Virus record (IMG/VR): IMGVR_UViG_3300021963_000086
Span: 1-64,000 of that record
Strand: one strand, 5' to 3'
DNA: 64,000 bases
DNA from: a virus
Each line of letters begins with the position of its first letter. Within the stretch, counting starts at the first letter, position 1. This document shows positions 1 to 7,919 of the stretch, one piece after another. The notes under the pieces were generated by a model. That model saw only the letters and a list, made by a program, of their open reading frames with translations, ran no database searches and was not told where the DNA came from. The position numbers were made by a program, and so were the translations under genes.

Positions 1-49
1 CCCATAAAGGGTAACTACCTACGCCGGGAATTTCTATTTTTTGAGCCAT
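1..49 (-). CDS. Partial leftward gene, N-terminus only
   Basis: Reading leftward from an ATG at 49-47, an open frame starts MAQKIEIPGVGSYPLW and runs off the window edge. Only 16 residues are visible, so no family can be named. A late-promoter-like AATAAATA lies about 40 nt upstream on the same strand (97-90), which suggests a late, perhaps structural, gene. It is divergent from the gp26-family gene. Confidence 0.5.
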   Translation of the reverse strand, partial: MAQKIEIPGVGSYPLW

Positions 50-59
50 TATCTACGCA

Positions 60-67
60 TATAAATA
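60..67 (+). promoter_or_regulatory. T4-type late promoter TATAAATA
   Basis: An exact TATAAATA octamer, the consensus recognised by the T4 gp55 late sigma factor, lies 40 nt upstream of the gp26-family start codon. A gp55 homologue is encoded in this window (11794-12708), so late transcription of this baseplate gene is the natural inference. Confidence 0.75.
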
Positions 68-89
68 AACGTGTAGTTCAACACATATA

Positions 90-97
90 TATTTATT
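90..97 (-). promoter_or_regulatory. Late-promoter-like AATAAATA
   Basis: On the minus strand AATAAATA (7 of 8 matches to TATAAATA) points toward the leftward gene starting at 49. With the plus-strand octamer at 60-67 it forms an overlapping divergent late promoter pair. Confidence 0.45.
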
Positions 98-106
98 GGA
101 GTAAAA

Positions 107-979
107 ATGAACCAAAATAACCAGTTCAACCCACTGGCTCAGTACACACGCAGAACAGCTAGATATGTAAAATTGCCTAGCGGAGGGCAATTTTATACTA
201 AAGGTATCGATTTGGCTGATAACGGAGAACTTGCAGTTTATCCTATGACTGCTAAAGACGAGCTTTTACTTAAGAGTCCCGATGCTTTATTAAACGGCGA
301 AGCTGTAAAAACAGTTTTACGCAACTGTGTTCCCGGCATTGCTGATCCAGGCGAAATTCCTACTATTGACTTAGAACTTATCCTAGTTGCAATCCGCATG
401 TCAACTTATGGTGATAATATGGATATGGAAGTTACTCACCAGTGTAGTCCAGATAAAGAACATACCAGTACTGCATCTGTTAATCTAGGCAACCTATTAG
501 ATTCTGCAACTTATTACAGCGGTGATCCAATGGTAATTCGTATGCCAAATGGATTGCTTGCAGAAATTCGTCCTTATACCATGAGTGACAGAAATAAAGT
601 GTCAATGGCTACATGGGAACAAATGAGTCACATGAATCAAGTCGACAACGACAAAACTGCTGATGCTACTAAGAAACTTAAAGAAGCAAGTGCAGGAGTC
701 AGCAAGTTAATCACTGTAACGTTAGACATTGTATGTAATTCTGTAATTAAAGTAACAACCCCAGACGGTACTGAAGTAACAGATCAACGCTTTATCAAAG
801 ATTGGGTTAATAATCTAGAAAAATCAGAGTTTGACATTATCGATAAAGGTATTAAAAGTCTAATGGATATCGGCATTGCAAAAGAAATGCATCTAAAGTG
901 CGAGAATTGCGGAGAAGACTTTACTACTACTATTAATTTTAACCCTAGCGATTTTTTCGCGCAAGGCTTACCGAGCTAA
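107..979 (+). CDS. 26: Baseplate hub protein, T4 gp26 family
   Basis: The 290-residue protein resembles the T4_baseplate (gp26) family, which acts in baseplate hub assembly. Visible features: an N-terminal YVKLPSGGQFY segment followed by a helical region with KDELLLKSPDALLNGEAV, as in other members; a central segment with one degenerate Cys site; and a C-terminal Cys-x2-Cys knuckle (CENC) just before the end. The ribosome binding site is TGGAG 6-10 nt before the ATG. A TTTTTTC heptamer at 952-958 lies in the slippery phase 19 nt before the stop at 977-979, and the -1 frame stays open to 1191. The product is therefore probably made in two forms, like the G/GT tail chaperones of lambda. The family call is confident; the exact role is inferred from T4. 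Confidence 0.85.
   Translation: MNQNNQFNPLAQYTRRTARYVKLPSGGQFYTKGIDLADNGELAVYPMTAKDELLLKSPDALLNGEAVKTVLRNCVPGIADPGEIPTIDLELILVAIRMSTYGDNMDMEVTHQCSPDKEHTSTASVNLGNLLDSATYYSGDPMVIRMPNGLLAEIRPYTMSDRNKVSMATWEQMSHMNQVDNDKTADATKKLKEASAGVSKLITVTLDIVCNSVIKVTTPDGTEVTDQRFIKDWVNNLEKSEFDIIDKGIKSLMDIGIAKEMHLKCENCGEDFTTTINFNPSDFFAQGLPS
952..958 (+). promoter_or_regulatory. Putative programmed -1 frameshift site T TTT TTC
   Basis: TTTTTTC occurs as T_TTT_TTC in the reading frame of the gp26-family gene, which is the X_XXY_YYZ arrangement used for tandem tRNA slippage. Slipping back one base moves ribosomes into a frame open until 1191. No strong downstream stem-loop was found by eye; short GGCT/AGCC pairings are possible. 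Confidence 0.6.
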
Positions 980-1191
980 AAGAACAGCCAGCTGAGCTAG
1001 CCAAATTTGTATCAGGGCTAGAAGAGGACGGGAAAGCCATGAAAACAGACCTCATGACGTTGGCCATAGTATCAAACATGTCGTACGATAGCATTGTTGA
1101 AATGAGTAATGATGAAAGAAATGCTTTAGCAGATGCCCTTAAAGCCAGAGCAGAAGCAGAAGAAAAGGCATATAAATCAGCGAAACGCTAA
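952..1191 (+). CDS. Frameshift extension of the gp26-family protein
   Basis: In the -1 frame, 77 residues follow the slippery site. They begin RARLTELKEQPAELAKFV and end in a charged helix (RAEAEEKAYKSAKR). The segment looks like real protein: strongly helical, acidic then basic, no stop for 80 codons. The full -1 product would be about 361 residues. An alternative is an independent 50-residue gene starting at the in-frame ATG 1039, which has a purine-rich GAGG about 11 nt upstream. The frameshift is preferred because the heptamer is canonical and the open frame spans it. In T4 the small hub proteins gp26 and gp51 are separate genes, so this might be a gp51-like or chaperone-like tail; that is speculation. 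Confidence 0.55.
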   Translation, partial: FFRARLTELKEQPAELAKFVSGLEEDGKAMKTDLMTLAIVSNMSYDSIVEMSNDERNALADALKARAEAEEKAYKSAKR

Positions 1192-1202
1192 TCTATTATG
1201 TC

Positions 1203-1220
1203 GGCTGTGTAAACACAGCC
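1203..1220 (+). terminator. Hairpin after the gp26-family gene
   Basis: GGCTGTG-TAAA-CACAGCC forms a perfect 7-bp stem 12 nt after the frameshifted stop. The trailing sequence (TAATCTTCAT) is not a good U-tract, so it may be an RNA 3'-end stabiliser or a weak terminator. A second small hairpin, GTTAC-TTC-GTAAC, follows at 1231-1243. Confidence 0.4.
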
Positions 1221-1321
1221 TAATCTTCATGTTACTTCGTAACATTCGATTAATTTTTTATCTATCGAACGAAGATCATATATTTTTAGAATGATTAAGT
1301 ATTATCCTGAGTTCAGTCACA

Positions 1322-1345
1322 CTTAGCCTTAAGCACAAGGCTAAG
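1322..1345. repeat. 9-bp inverted repeat (hairpin)
   Basis: CTTAGCCTT-AAGCAC-AAGGCTAAG is a perfect 9-bp stem with a 6-nt loop. There is no T-tract on either side, so it is not a standard terminator. It may be part of a structured RNA in the gene-poor stretch. Confidence 0.6.
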
Positions 1346-1696
1346 ATGTTTGACATTATCCTTCATCCATATGTCACACTCTAATTAAGCAACTTGTATT
1401 GACCAAGAAAGGGCGGTCACGCTGTACCCTTTTATGCTAGACTTTGACGCAATCACACAACACTATTAGAGCAGTTTGTGTAACCTGTGAGTTGTAATTG
1501 TTCACCAGAGCTCACTCGTTTTAGCTTTACGTATACTAAACCCAGTTCTTTTCAAGCAATTGAACTTCGTCCTGTTAAGGATAGTGGTTTTAGTCTCTGC
1601 TACGGCGCAGAAGTTCCGTCCCTGTGCTCACGCCTGGCCAGGTCTAGGGCGCATAGTAATCAGCCTGCGCTAGCTTATCCGTAGTGTTAGCCTGTA

Positions 1697-2131
1697 TTAG
1701 CCGTTTAATTTGTCTTTAATATGGGAGCCATGTACTCGAACCTGGATGTGACCGTTGTACCAGTCTGCAGATTCTAAAACCTTATGTGTAAATTGTTCTC
1801 TAGCCTCTATGTATGAGCATTCTGCCTTTGATTTGCAATAGTATAAAATTTCTCGTGTAAAATTTTCTTTGCCTAGGTTTTGTACGTCTTTGTTGAGTTG
1901 ATCGTTTGAGCCATAGTAGTCGCGCCAATCTGAATCAATCTTGGAGCGAATCTTCTTTTTCTTTTTGTTGCCGTTTTTAAGTTTTACTGTTTTGTATGTG
2001 GTTTTTGAGAATTTTGCTAGTTTTTTGCCTATATATTTGCGTCCGTTAGTGTTATTAGTAATAAGATACACGAATCCTATACAATCTTCCGGAAGTGTTT
2101 CTACAGGAATACCTTGAAATAACCATGTCAT
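1697..2131 (-). CDS. GIY-YIG family nuclease
   Basis: The 144-residue protein has the two strands of a GIY-YIG catalytic fold: GFVYLITN near residues 19-26 and KYIGKK near 32-37. A DWRDYYGS segment and a Glu in YIEAREQ near residue 110 fit the catalytic Glu region. GIY-YIG proteins cut DNA, and in T4-like phages they are often free-standing (Seg-type) homing endonucleases. A lysine-rich stretch (KNGNKKKKK) lies between the motifs. It is the last gene of the long minus-strand train that begins at gp55. The start is the ATG at 2131, with AGTAGGG upstream. The target site and homing activity are unknown. Confidence 0.75.
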   Translation of the reverse strand: MTWLFQGIPVETLPEDCIGFVYLITNNTNGRKYIGKKLAKFSKTTYKTVKLKNGNKKKKKIRSKIDSDWRDYYGSNDQLNKDVQNLGKENFTREILYYCKSKAECSYIEAREQFTHKVLESADWYNGHIQVRVHGSHIKDKLNG

Positions 2132-2149
2132 ACCCTACTAGTTATCTGT

Positions 2150-2806
2150 TTAGATCTGTCCTATCAGATCTTTGAGATTGGGCCGTGTATAGTAAATGAA
2201 TGTTACTGCGGCACGTTCATAAACACGATTTACTTCTTCTACCGTATTACACTCGTTTATTTCCCTAACCGTTTGTAAACGGGCCATTTCAAGTTTGTAT
2301 AGTGTTGTATCTTCTTCTTCTAATTTGAATTTGATTAATTTGATTGCCTGTTCATGTGTAATTTTGTGTGCCTTAGCGAACCCGTGTACCCATTTGTTAT
2401 CCCAGTCATTATTTTTTTGAATAGTTAAGTAACGATTGAAAGTTTCCTTGTCATCAAAACTTCTTGCCATTGTATAGATAAATTCTAAGCTGTTAATAAA
2501 GTATGCAAGTGCATAGCACTTGGCTTTAATAGTATAAACTTGTTGTCTTTTCTCTTCTGTAACATAATGAAAATCGTCTCTTAACTCTACTTTTTCAGGG
2601 CCAAGGTTATAAACTCTAAAATTGTTAATTTCATTGTACATATTAAAATTTACATAACCTCTGTAAATTTTTAAATTTAATCCTAAATGCGCTACAGGCG
2701 GTACAGTGATATCACTGCTAACGTCAGTAGTGTACCAAATAACCAAGTTAGTATCTTGGAGACAAAGCATTTTACATCTATGATAAAAATGACTAGGTGC
2801 TTTCAT
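2150..2806 (-). CDS. Unknown protein, partner of PP-loop cassette 1
   Basis: I do not recognise a named family. The 218-residue protein has a mixed N-terminal half and a helical C-terminal half (THEQAIKLIKFKLEEED, then TVEEVNRVYERA). The same layout occurs in the protein at 49703-50323: a K-x-x-A-Y...AR helix, then T-x-x-A...FK, then C-T/EE-R near the C-terminus. Both sit directly beside an asparagine-synthetase-like PP-loop gene, so they look like distant paralogues with a shared job. Its start overlaps the stop of the PP-loop gene by 4 nt (ATGA), which implies translational coupling. Confidence 0.6.
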   Translation of the reverse strand: MKAPSHFYHRCKMLCLQDTNLVIWYTTDVSSDITVPPVAHLGLNLKIYRGYVNFNMYNEINNFRVYNLGPEKVELRDDFHYVTEEKRQQVYTIKAKCYALAYFINSLEFIYTMARSFDDKETFNRYLTIQKNNDWDNKWVHGFAKAHKITHEQAIKLIKFKLEEEDTTLYKLEMARLQTVREINECNTVEEVNRVYERAAVTFIYYTRPNLKDLIGQI

Positions 2807-3873
2807 ATGATTATAAGATCAGTAATATCATCAGTAGATTTAAACTGTCCGTCTTGTTTGTATATAATTGTCTTTTGCATAGTGCGTACAGTATGCTTTT
2901 GGCTGTAGAGCTTTTCCTTGTTCTTAACGTAGGCTTCGTCTTTGGTAAAATCAAAGATATATCTTTTCGGAAAATCTCTAAAGTCGCTGGTACTTTTAAA
3001 AGTAGGATTAGTGCTCATATACTCAAATGAATATGTAGCAAACTCATGATCGTAATAAAATCTAAAGACCTTATGATCATCATTATCAATACCCGTTACA
3101 TCGTAGTCTGACCAAACATAGGGTCTTACTAATTCATCTTGCCCGGCAAAGGCCTGACTAAACCACCAAGCCAGTTGACTAACAGAATTAATTTCAAAAG
3201 GCGCATGTTCTCTTAATCCTTCGATCACAGGTTCCACACATTTGCCTTCTGGATCGATTGCTCTCCAAACTTTTTCTAGTTCTTCTTTAGGTAAGTCAAT
3301 TGACTTACCCCCGTCAGGCCACCATTGATGTAGATCTTGAGTACCTATAATATAGTCTCCGATGTCACCAGTAATCAGCATTAGATTAGGATCATTCATA
3401 TCTCGCTGATGATCCATAGCCATAATGGGAATGTTAGGAAGTATAAATTCGTAGAATAGTTTAGAGTATTCTAAGATGCTACTGCTGGTCATGTTAAGTA
3501 CAAACTGCCCAGCTTCTAGTTTTTCTTTAAATCTAGGATGTTGTGCTAGAGCACATAGAACCTGTACGCTGTCAATACCTCCGCTATAACAAAGACTAAT
3601 AACTCTATCACCTGCTATACGATATATTTTGTCAGCAACAGAATCAGTAATTGCCACATATCTATCATACCAATCATTGGTCAAATTTGATAGATTATAT
3701 GTTACGGGTTTCATAATTACTTCTGCTTTAAGATCTCTTACGTTTTTTAATACGCCAAAACGATCTGCACCGAATTCGTAATGATTCGATATAAGTCTGT
3801 AATTCTTACGCCAACTAGGACTGTTAAATCTTAATGCAGACCAATTGGCCCATACATAGGTACGTTCACTCAT
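2803..3873 (-). CDS. Asparagine-synthetase-like PP-loop ATPase (cassette 1)
   Basis: The 356-residue protein carries a PP-loop SGGIDS (in SLCYSGGIDSVQ, near residues 97-102), which binds ATP pyrophosphate in adenylating enzymes of the N-type/asparagine synthetase group. Further on, LITGDIGDYIIG (near 166-177) matches the asparagine-synthetase-type G-x2-D-x3-G segment. There is no N-terminal glutaminase domain, so it should not release ammonia from glutamine itself. The protein at 48633-49706 is the closest relative in this window (SGGIDS then LTGEMADNVFG). It overlaps the halogenase gene by 8 nt. It probably adenylates a carboxylate or amide to drive condensation; the substrate is unknown. 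Confidence 0.7.
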   Translation of the reverse strand: MSERTYVWANWSALRFNSPSWRKNYRLISNHYEFGADRFGVLKNVRDLKAEVIMKPVTYNLSNLTNDWYDRYVAITDSVADKIYRIAGDRVISLCYSGGIDSVQVLCALAQHPRFKEKLEAGQFVLNMTSSSILEYSKLFYEFILPNIPIMAMDHQRDMNDPNLMLITGDIGDYIIGTQDLHQWWPDGGKSIDLPKEELEKVWRAIDPEGKCVEPVIEGLREHAPFEINSVSQLAWWFSQAFAGQDELVRPYVWSDYDVTGIDNDDHKVFRFYYDHEFATYSFEYMSTNPTFKSTSDFRDFPKRYIFDFTKDEAYVKNKEKLYSQKHTVRTMQKTIIYKQDGQFKSTDDITDLIII

Positions 3874-5443
3874 CTGTGTAAATGTTGTCTTTTAAGTATT
3901 GGTATAGGGTCGGTGAATTATTTGCGGCCTCTTGCCATCTTGCTTTTTTAATCTCAAAACTTTCAACTATTCCATTAACGTCAGGTAACTGATTATCTAG
4001 TTTAATGTCTACAGAATCTAATAGCAAGTAATTTAATCCTGTAGAAATCCAGGTTATACCTTGTGTGGGGTCTATGGAATTAATATGCATCTTTGTATCA
4101 GCCAAAGGATAAAAGCCTTGACCAGTATTTGGTTTAAGGTTTTCAATTCCTGGACAATATGTACGATTAGCATTGGCCTTCCAGTACTCTGTATCGTCCC
4201 TTACACTGAGAGCATAATGTTGTGCCACAAATTCTGCAAAGTTCCTAAAGATTGCAAAAGTAGAAGCGTTATAAGCATCTTTTTCCCATTGTGTAATAGC
4301 AGGACGTTGTAAAACTTTTATTAACTTGAATAAGAATTGGTGAACACTAAACAATCCGTTGGATTCTAAAGGTTCAATGAATCCTGCACTTAACCCAATC
4401 GCAACTACGTTTTTAACAAAGGTGCGTTCATGAATACCTACACGCATTTCGATATTTTTGTATTCTAGCGCATCTACTTCTTCTCTAGTTCGAGGATATA
4501 ACATTTTATCACTCATTAGATATTGTTTGAATTGCTCTAGTGCATCAGCATCATTAATAAACTTATCACTATAAACATAGCCTGTACCTAAACGCGACCA
4601 TAATGGAATATTCCAAACCCAGCCATTGTCAATAGCAGTACAGTTTGTAAACGGCTCTAATTCTGTTTCTTTATTTTTATAAGGTAAACGAGTTGCCCAT
4701 GCCTTGTTATTAGGTAGCATATCACTATAACTGATAAATGGTTCATTGAGTGCGTTTAGCAACAAACTCTTAAATCCAGTGCAATCAATAAACAAATCGC
4801 CCTCGACTCTATTCAACGGATTGCTTTCAAGTTGTAAACTTTGTATACCATGTTGTCTTACGTGTACATAAACAACATCATCTTCAATACGTTTAACACC
4901 CCGCGGCAAACAATAACGATCACGCAACCATGCACCAAACTTTGTAGCATCAAAATGATATGCGACATCTCTATTTGGGTTGAAGTTGTCAAATGTCATA
5001 TCTTTGTTAGGATTATATTTGTTGTTTTCAAATAATGCGGCACTAGGGAAATAGCATCGCGCAAAATCTTGTACAGGTGTTTCAGGGTGAACATGTTTCT
5101 TGTAATACCAATCGTAGATTCCTGTCTGCGTCCCGTCTAATAACACCCGGCCAAATGGATAATGGAAGCTACCGGCATTCTTTTCATAAAAATCCGTAAA
5201 CTTGATACTAAGTTTGTAGCTAGCATCAGTAAATTCCATAAAGTCTTTTTCGTCTATTTCTAACCAATTAGTATAGTCTCTAATGCCACCAATAGTACTT
5301 TCGCCTACTCCAATAATAGGAATGTTAGGACTTTCAATTACTGTAATATCTTTGTCAGGAAATGTTTTAATAAGAATAGCGGCTGTCATCCAACCAGCAG
5401 ATCCTCCTCCTACAATTACAATTTTGTTGTTTGGTTTAATCAT
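3866..5443 (-). CDS. Flavin-dependent tryptophan-type halogenase
   Basis: This 525-residue protein has all the hallmarks of the PrnA/RebH family, which chlorinates or brominates an indole or similar aromatic ring using FADH2, O2 and halide. The FAD-binding GGGSAGW motif is at residues 12-18. K81 (in SIKF) aligns with the catalytic lysine that carries the haloamine or HOX. The halogenase motif WVWNIP lies near residues 273-278, and EPLES near 356 contains the substrate-side glutamate. Length matches the family (about 510-540), so the enzyme looks intact. A partner flavin reductase was not seen and may come from the host. Related halogenases have been annotated in T4-like cyanophages. The substrate could be free tryptophan, a peptide or another aromatic compound. 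Confidence 0.93.
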   Translation of the reverse strand: MIKPNNKIVIVGGGSAGWMTAAILIKTFPDKDITVIESPNIPIIGVGESTIGGIRDYTNWLEIDEKDFMEFTDASYKLSIKFTDFYEKNAGSFHYPFGRVLLDGTQTGIYDWYYKKHVHPETPVQDFARCYFPSAALFENNKYNPNKDMTFDNFNPNRDVAYHFDATKFGAWLRDRYCLPRGVKRIEDDVVYVHVRQHGIQSLQLESNPLNRVEGDLFIDCTGFKSLLLNALNEPFISYSDMLPNNKAWATRLPYKNKETELEPFTNCTAIDNGWVWNIPLWSRLGTGYVYSDKFINDADALEQFKQYLMSDKMLYPRTREEVDALEYKNIEMRVGIHERTFVKNVVAIGLSAGFIEPLESNGLFSVHQFLFKLIKVLQRPAITQWEKDAYNASTFAIFRNFAEFVAQHYALSVRDDTEYWKANANRTYCPGIENLKPNTGQGFYPLADTKMHINSIDPTQGITWISTGLNYLLLDSVDIKLDNQLPDVNGIVESFEIKKARWQEAANNSPTLYQYLKDNIYTDE

Positions 5444-6557
5444 CTGTTCTCTCCGGTGTTTGTGTTGCTAATGTTATTTCCACTAGTTTTGTAGACTTTA
5501 ACACTATAGGATCTTTGCCCTCTATTAAATTGATCATTTCTTTGATAGGTAGTATTACTGCTTGTTTGTTATCGTCATTAACACCTGCCGCAGTTTTTAA
5601 TATATCTGTGTAATGCTTCATACGACTCTTAGGTAACTTGTTAATAAAGTTATCACGCATAACATTACCATACAGTTGTTCAAAGCCTGTATACTTGCGA
5701 GTAGGAATCATTTCTGGAAAGTGGCTCAACGCCATTTGCGGTTTAAACAAATAATGGAAACATCGCCACCAAGTGGCAGGATTTGGATGCCATACGCAGA
5801 ATGTGTCATAAATCATATCCTGTGCTCTATAATAGTTTTGCATAACAGGATCAGTTAAGTAGCTGTGGATTAGTTCTGGGCTCCACATATAAAATTTACT
5901 AGTACCCTCAAACCCGCTTTCAATCATGTGCTGTTCAATAGGCAAGGGTTTCATATACCAAGTTGGTGTGGAAAGACCATTAGACATTAAAGGTAATGAT
6001 TGGTTAGGGCAACTTGCAGGATTTACAACTACCATCATAATGTCACCGCCAGCCATGATATAGCAACGGTCTTTACAATGATCCATAGCCGCGGTCTGCA
6101 CAATAGTTTCAGCATTACTCATGCCGTATTTTTTAGCGTACTCTACACCTTTACCAGTATAATGTTTAGGCAAATCTAATACAAGTTCTTCGTAAGGTAC
6201 ATTAAACTTTTTGCAAAACTTATAAGCATTGTCTGTATCGTGACTATTAATAACGTTATTAAATTCGTCTTTATAAGTAACGATTAATGCAGTAAAAGGT
6301 ACTTTGGCTTCTATTAAGCTAAGGCAAACCATTTGACTATCGCTACCACCACTTAGTCCAACTACAATAGGTTTTGTTGTATTATTTGCAATGTCTTTGG
6401 AGGCCTGTACACATTCGTGGCGAAAGCCCAATGACGGGCGACTTAGTGTACCTATAGTAATTTTGTAGGGTTCGTCTGGAACTCGACGACCAAACCATTC
6501 ATCTCCCCAGCCCCATTTGTAATGGTTGTCTTTACTATACTGGAATTTAGGCTCCAT
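5436..6557 (-). CDS. PP-loop ATPase, HDT subfamily (cassette 1)
   Basis: The 373-residue protein has a PP-loop LSGGSDSQ (near residues 68-75) followed by a signature H-D-T-x2-A-x3-C (SHDTDNAYKFC, near 110-120). It also has a C-terminal KYTGFE motif. The same three elements occur in the proteins at 47822-48640 and 51708-52685, which defines a subfamily within this phage. PP-loop enzymes of this kind adenylate their substrate (as in QueC, TilS and asparagine synthetase). The gene overlaps the halogenase by 8 nt and the DUF3750-like gene by 11 nt, so all three are translationally linked. The reaction is not known. Confidence 0.7.
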   Translation of the reverse strand: MEPKFQYSKDNHYKWGWGDEWFGRRVPDEPYKITIGTLSRPSLGFRHECVQASKDIANNTTKPIVVGLSGGSDSQMVCLSLIEAKVPFTALIVTYKDEFNNVINSHDTDNAYKFCKKFNVPYEELVLDLPKHYTGKGVEYAKKYGMSNAETIVQTAAMDHCKDRCYIMAGGDIMMVVVNPASCPNQSLPLMSNGLSTPTWYMKPLPIEQHMIESGFEGTSKFYMWSPELIHSYLTDPVMQNYYRAQDMIYDTFCVWHPNPATWWRCFHYLFKPQMALSHFPEMIPTRKYTGFEQLYGNVMRDNFINKLPKSRMKHYTDILKTAAGVNDDNKQAVILPIKEMINLIEGKDPIVLKSTKLVEITLATQTPERTDD

Positions 6558-7083
6558 GAGACCCCCACCATTGTCTAGATCTAGAGCCTATAGAAAAGAA
6601 AGGATAATCTATATCTAGTTTTAATTTATGCATCAAGTAAGATGTAAATGTATTGCAGTTATTTGTTAACAAGTTAAATTCTGTATTCTTAAAAGGATAC
6701 TCGTCACACGCAGATACAAAATCTTCATAATAAAGTTCTTTGTGCCAAGATCCAGGATTGCTTGCAGTATATACAAGTTTAGGATCAGCACCAAACCATC
6801 TGGCATTAGGATGTCTTATACTAATAAATGGCGCATGATCATAATATGAATCAGTACCATGATAAAGGATAGTTGCTTTTTGTACATCTAACGTTTCTCT
6901 ATCAGTGTATTCGACTGTTATATAATCTTTGTGTTTTTTAGACCATAGAGTAATATACGAATGCTTGCCACCTAAATAACCTTTAAGGTGCCATGCTCGT
7001 GCATTAATATAATGTATGCCGGTAGTACTTAATTCCATCGGCACTAAACTTTGATCACAAATACGCCAATCTTTAAAAATCAT
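6547..7083 (-). CDS. DUF3750-like protein, possible papain-fold enzyme
   Basis: The 178-residue protein matches what I recall of the DUF3750 family: a GGKHSYITLW segment near 38-47, a WFGADPKLV segment in the middle, and a C-terminal NNCNTFTSYL block followed by a conserved IGSR. In family members the corresponding text is GPNSNTF with AIGKD. The conserved His, Cys/Asn and Asn pattern recalls permuted papain-like (NlpC/P60-like) amidases or acyltransferases, so His41 and Cys142 are candidate catalytic residues. Placement between the PP-loop gene and the oxygenase suggests it acts on the same product. Family assignment is moderate; function is unproven. Confidence 0.5.
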   Translation of the reverse strand: MIFKDWRICDQSLVPMELSTTGIHYINARAWHLKGYLGGKHSYITLWSKKHKDYITVEYTDRETLDVQKATILYHGTDSYYDHAPFISIRHPNARWFGADPKLVYTASNPGSWHKELYYEDFVSACDEYPFKNTEFNLLTNNCNTFTSYLMHKLKLDIDYPFFSIGSRSRQWWGSHGA

Positions 7084-7919
7084 GCAGTTACCTTTTCAAA
7101 TTCCTTATAAGGGCTTGCAGGAGATTGCTCCATAAAGTAATAATTGTCATGTTGACGATCATAGGCTTTGCGCCAATTGGATTTATCAGTCTCCCAATCG
7201 CCAGTTGGTTGAGGATCGTGAATCATGTAATTATAAGTATCAACACCAGAAACCATTACTGTAGATTCTGGTGCTCTATTTAAAATAGGTTTACATTCTG
7301 TACTTGCAAAAATCATACCCATAGCAACACGACTAGTAGATGCTCTATTAGGACCAGATCCATGAATAATATAAGGACTGTGCAATAGTACGCTACCAGC
7401 CGGTACTGTAGTTTTAACACGCTCCTTAGGTAAATCTTCGTCCACAGTTTGGCCGCGCATTAAAAGATTAGTGTCAGTTTTAACATCTTTGTGTCTACGT
7501 TGAAAAACTCTATGACTGCCTTGTACATATTCAAGACTGCCGTGTTCAGGTACAACATCATCGAATGCGAACCATGCGGTAACTGCTAGATGTTTCTTGT
7601 CAAAGTTCCAATAAGTAGCATCTTGGTGGAAACTAACATCCTTGCCATCACCCGGCTTTTTAATCCAAAATAACGTGTCCCAACAATGAATATTCGGCCC
7701 AATAAGTTCAGTTAAGGCTTCTATCAGCTTAGGACTGCGACTAATGCGATCGACAAAAGGAAACAACACATTACTTTTACAACGATAGTCGCTGTTCATT
7801 AGTTTTAGTTGATCTTCGGTATCTAGTGCAATTTCTTTATAAGCTAGTGCTTCTTCTCTTGACATAATTTGAATAGGCCCCACCCATCCATTTTGTTCAA
7901 ATTGTTCTTTTAATGTCAT
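7080..7919 (-). CDS. Phytanoyl-CoA dioxygenase (PhyH) family oxygenase
   Basis: The 279-residue protein has the iron-binding H-x-D of the Fe(II)/2-oxoglutarate oxygenases (H98 and D100 in SFHQDATYW), a distal H186 (IIHGSGPN) and R197, which should bind the 2-oxoglutarate carboxylate. The EHGSLEYVQGSHR block near 125-137 is typical of PhyH. These enzymes hydroxylate, and sometimes halogenate, carbon atoms of small molecules. It overlaps its neighbours by 4 nt on each side. Together with the halogenase it suggests oxidative tailoring of a small molecule or peptide. Confidence 0.88.
   Translation of the reverse strand: MTLKEQFEQNGWVGPIQIMSREEALAYKEIALDTEDQLKLMNSDYRCKSNVLFPFVDRISRSPKLIEALTELIGPNIHCWDTLFWIKKPGDGKDVSFHQDATYWNFDKKHLAVTAWFAFDDVVPEHGSLEYVQGSHRVFQRRHKDVKTDTNLLMRGQTVDEDLPKERVKTTVPAGSVLLHSPYIIHGSGPNRASTSRVAMGMIFASTECKPILNRAPESTVMVSGVDTYNYMIHDPQPTGDWETDKSNWRKAYDRQHDNYYFMEQSPASPYKEFEKVTA

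Larger units (their letters stand above)
1192..1696. other. Gene-poor stretch with several hairpins
   Basis: About 500 nt lie between the convergent ends of the gp26-family gene and the GIY-YIG gene. I see no convincing coding gene and no tRNA. The stretch has several stem-loops (1203-1220, 1231-1243, 1322-1345, and TCTGC/GCAGA pairing near 1596-1611). Its right third (about 1590-1680) looks richer in G and C than its surroundings. A non-coding RNA or a decayed gene are both possible. Confidence 0.5.

Noticed and set aside
1487-1684. 65-codon open frame with GTG start on the plus strand
   Set aside because: No ribosome binding site, odd composition (rich in Arg, Ser and Cys at the end) and it overlaps a structured, gene-poor region. 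Not supported as a gene.
1200-1690. tRNA or tmRNA gene in the gene-poor stretch
   Set aside because: No T-loop (GTTCRAxTC) with matching acceptor and anticodon stems was found by eye.
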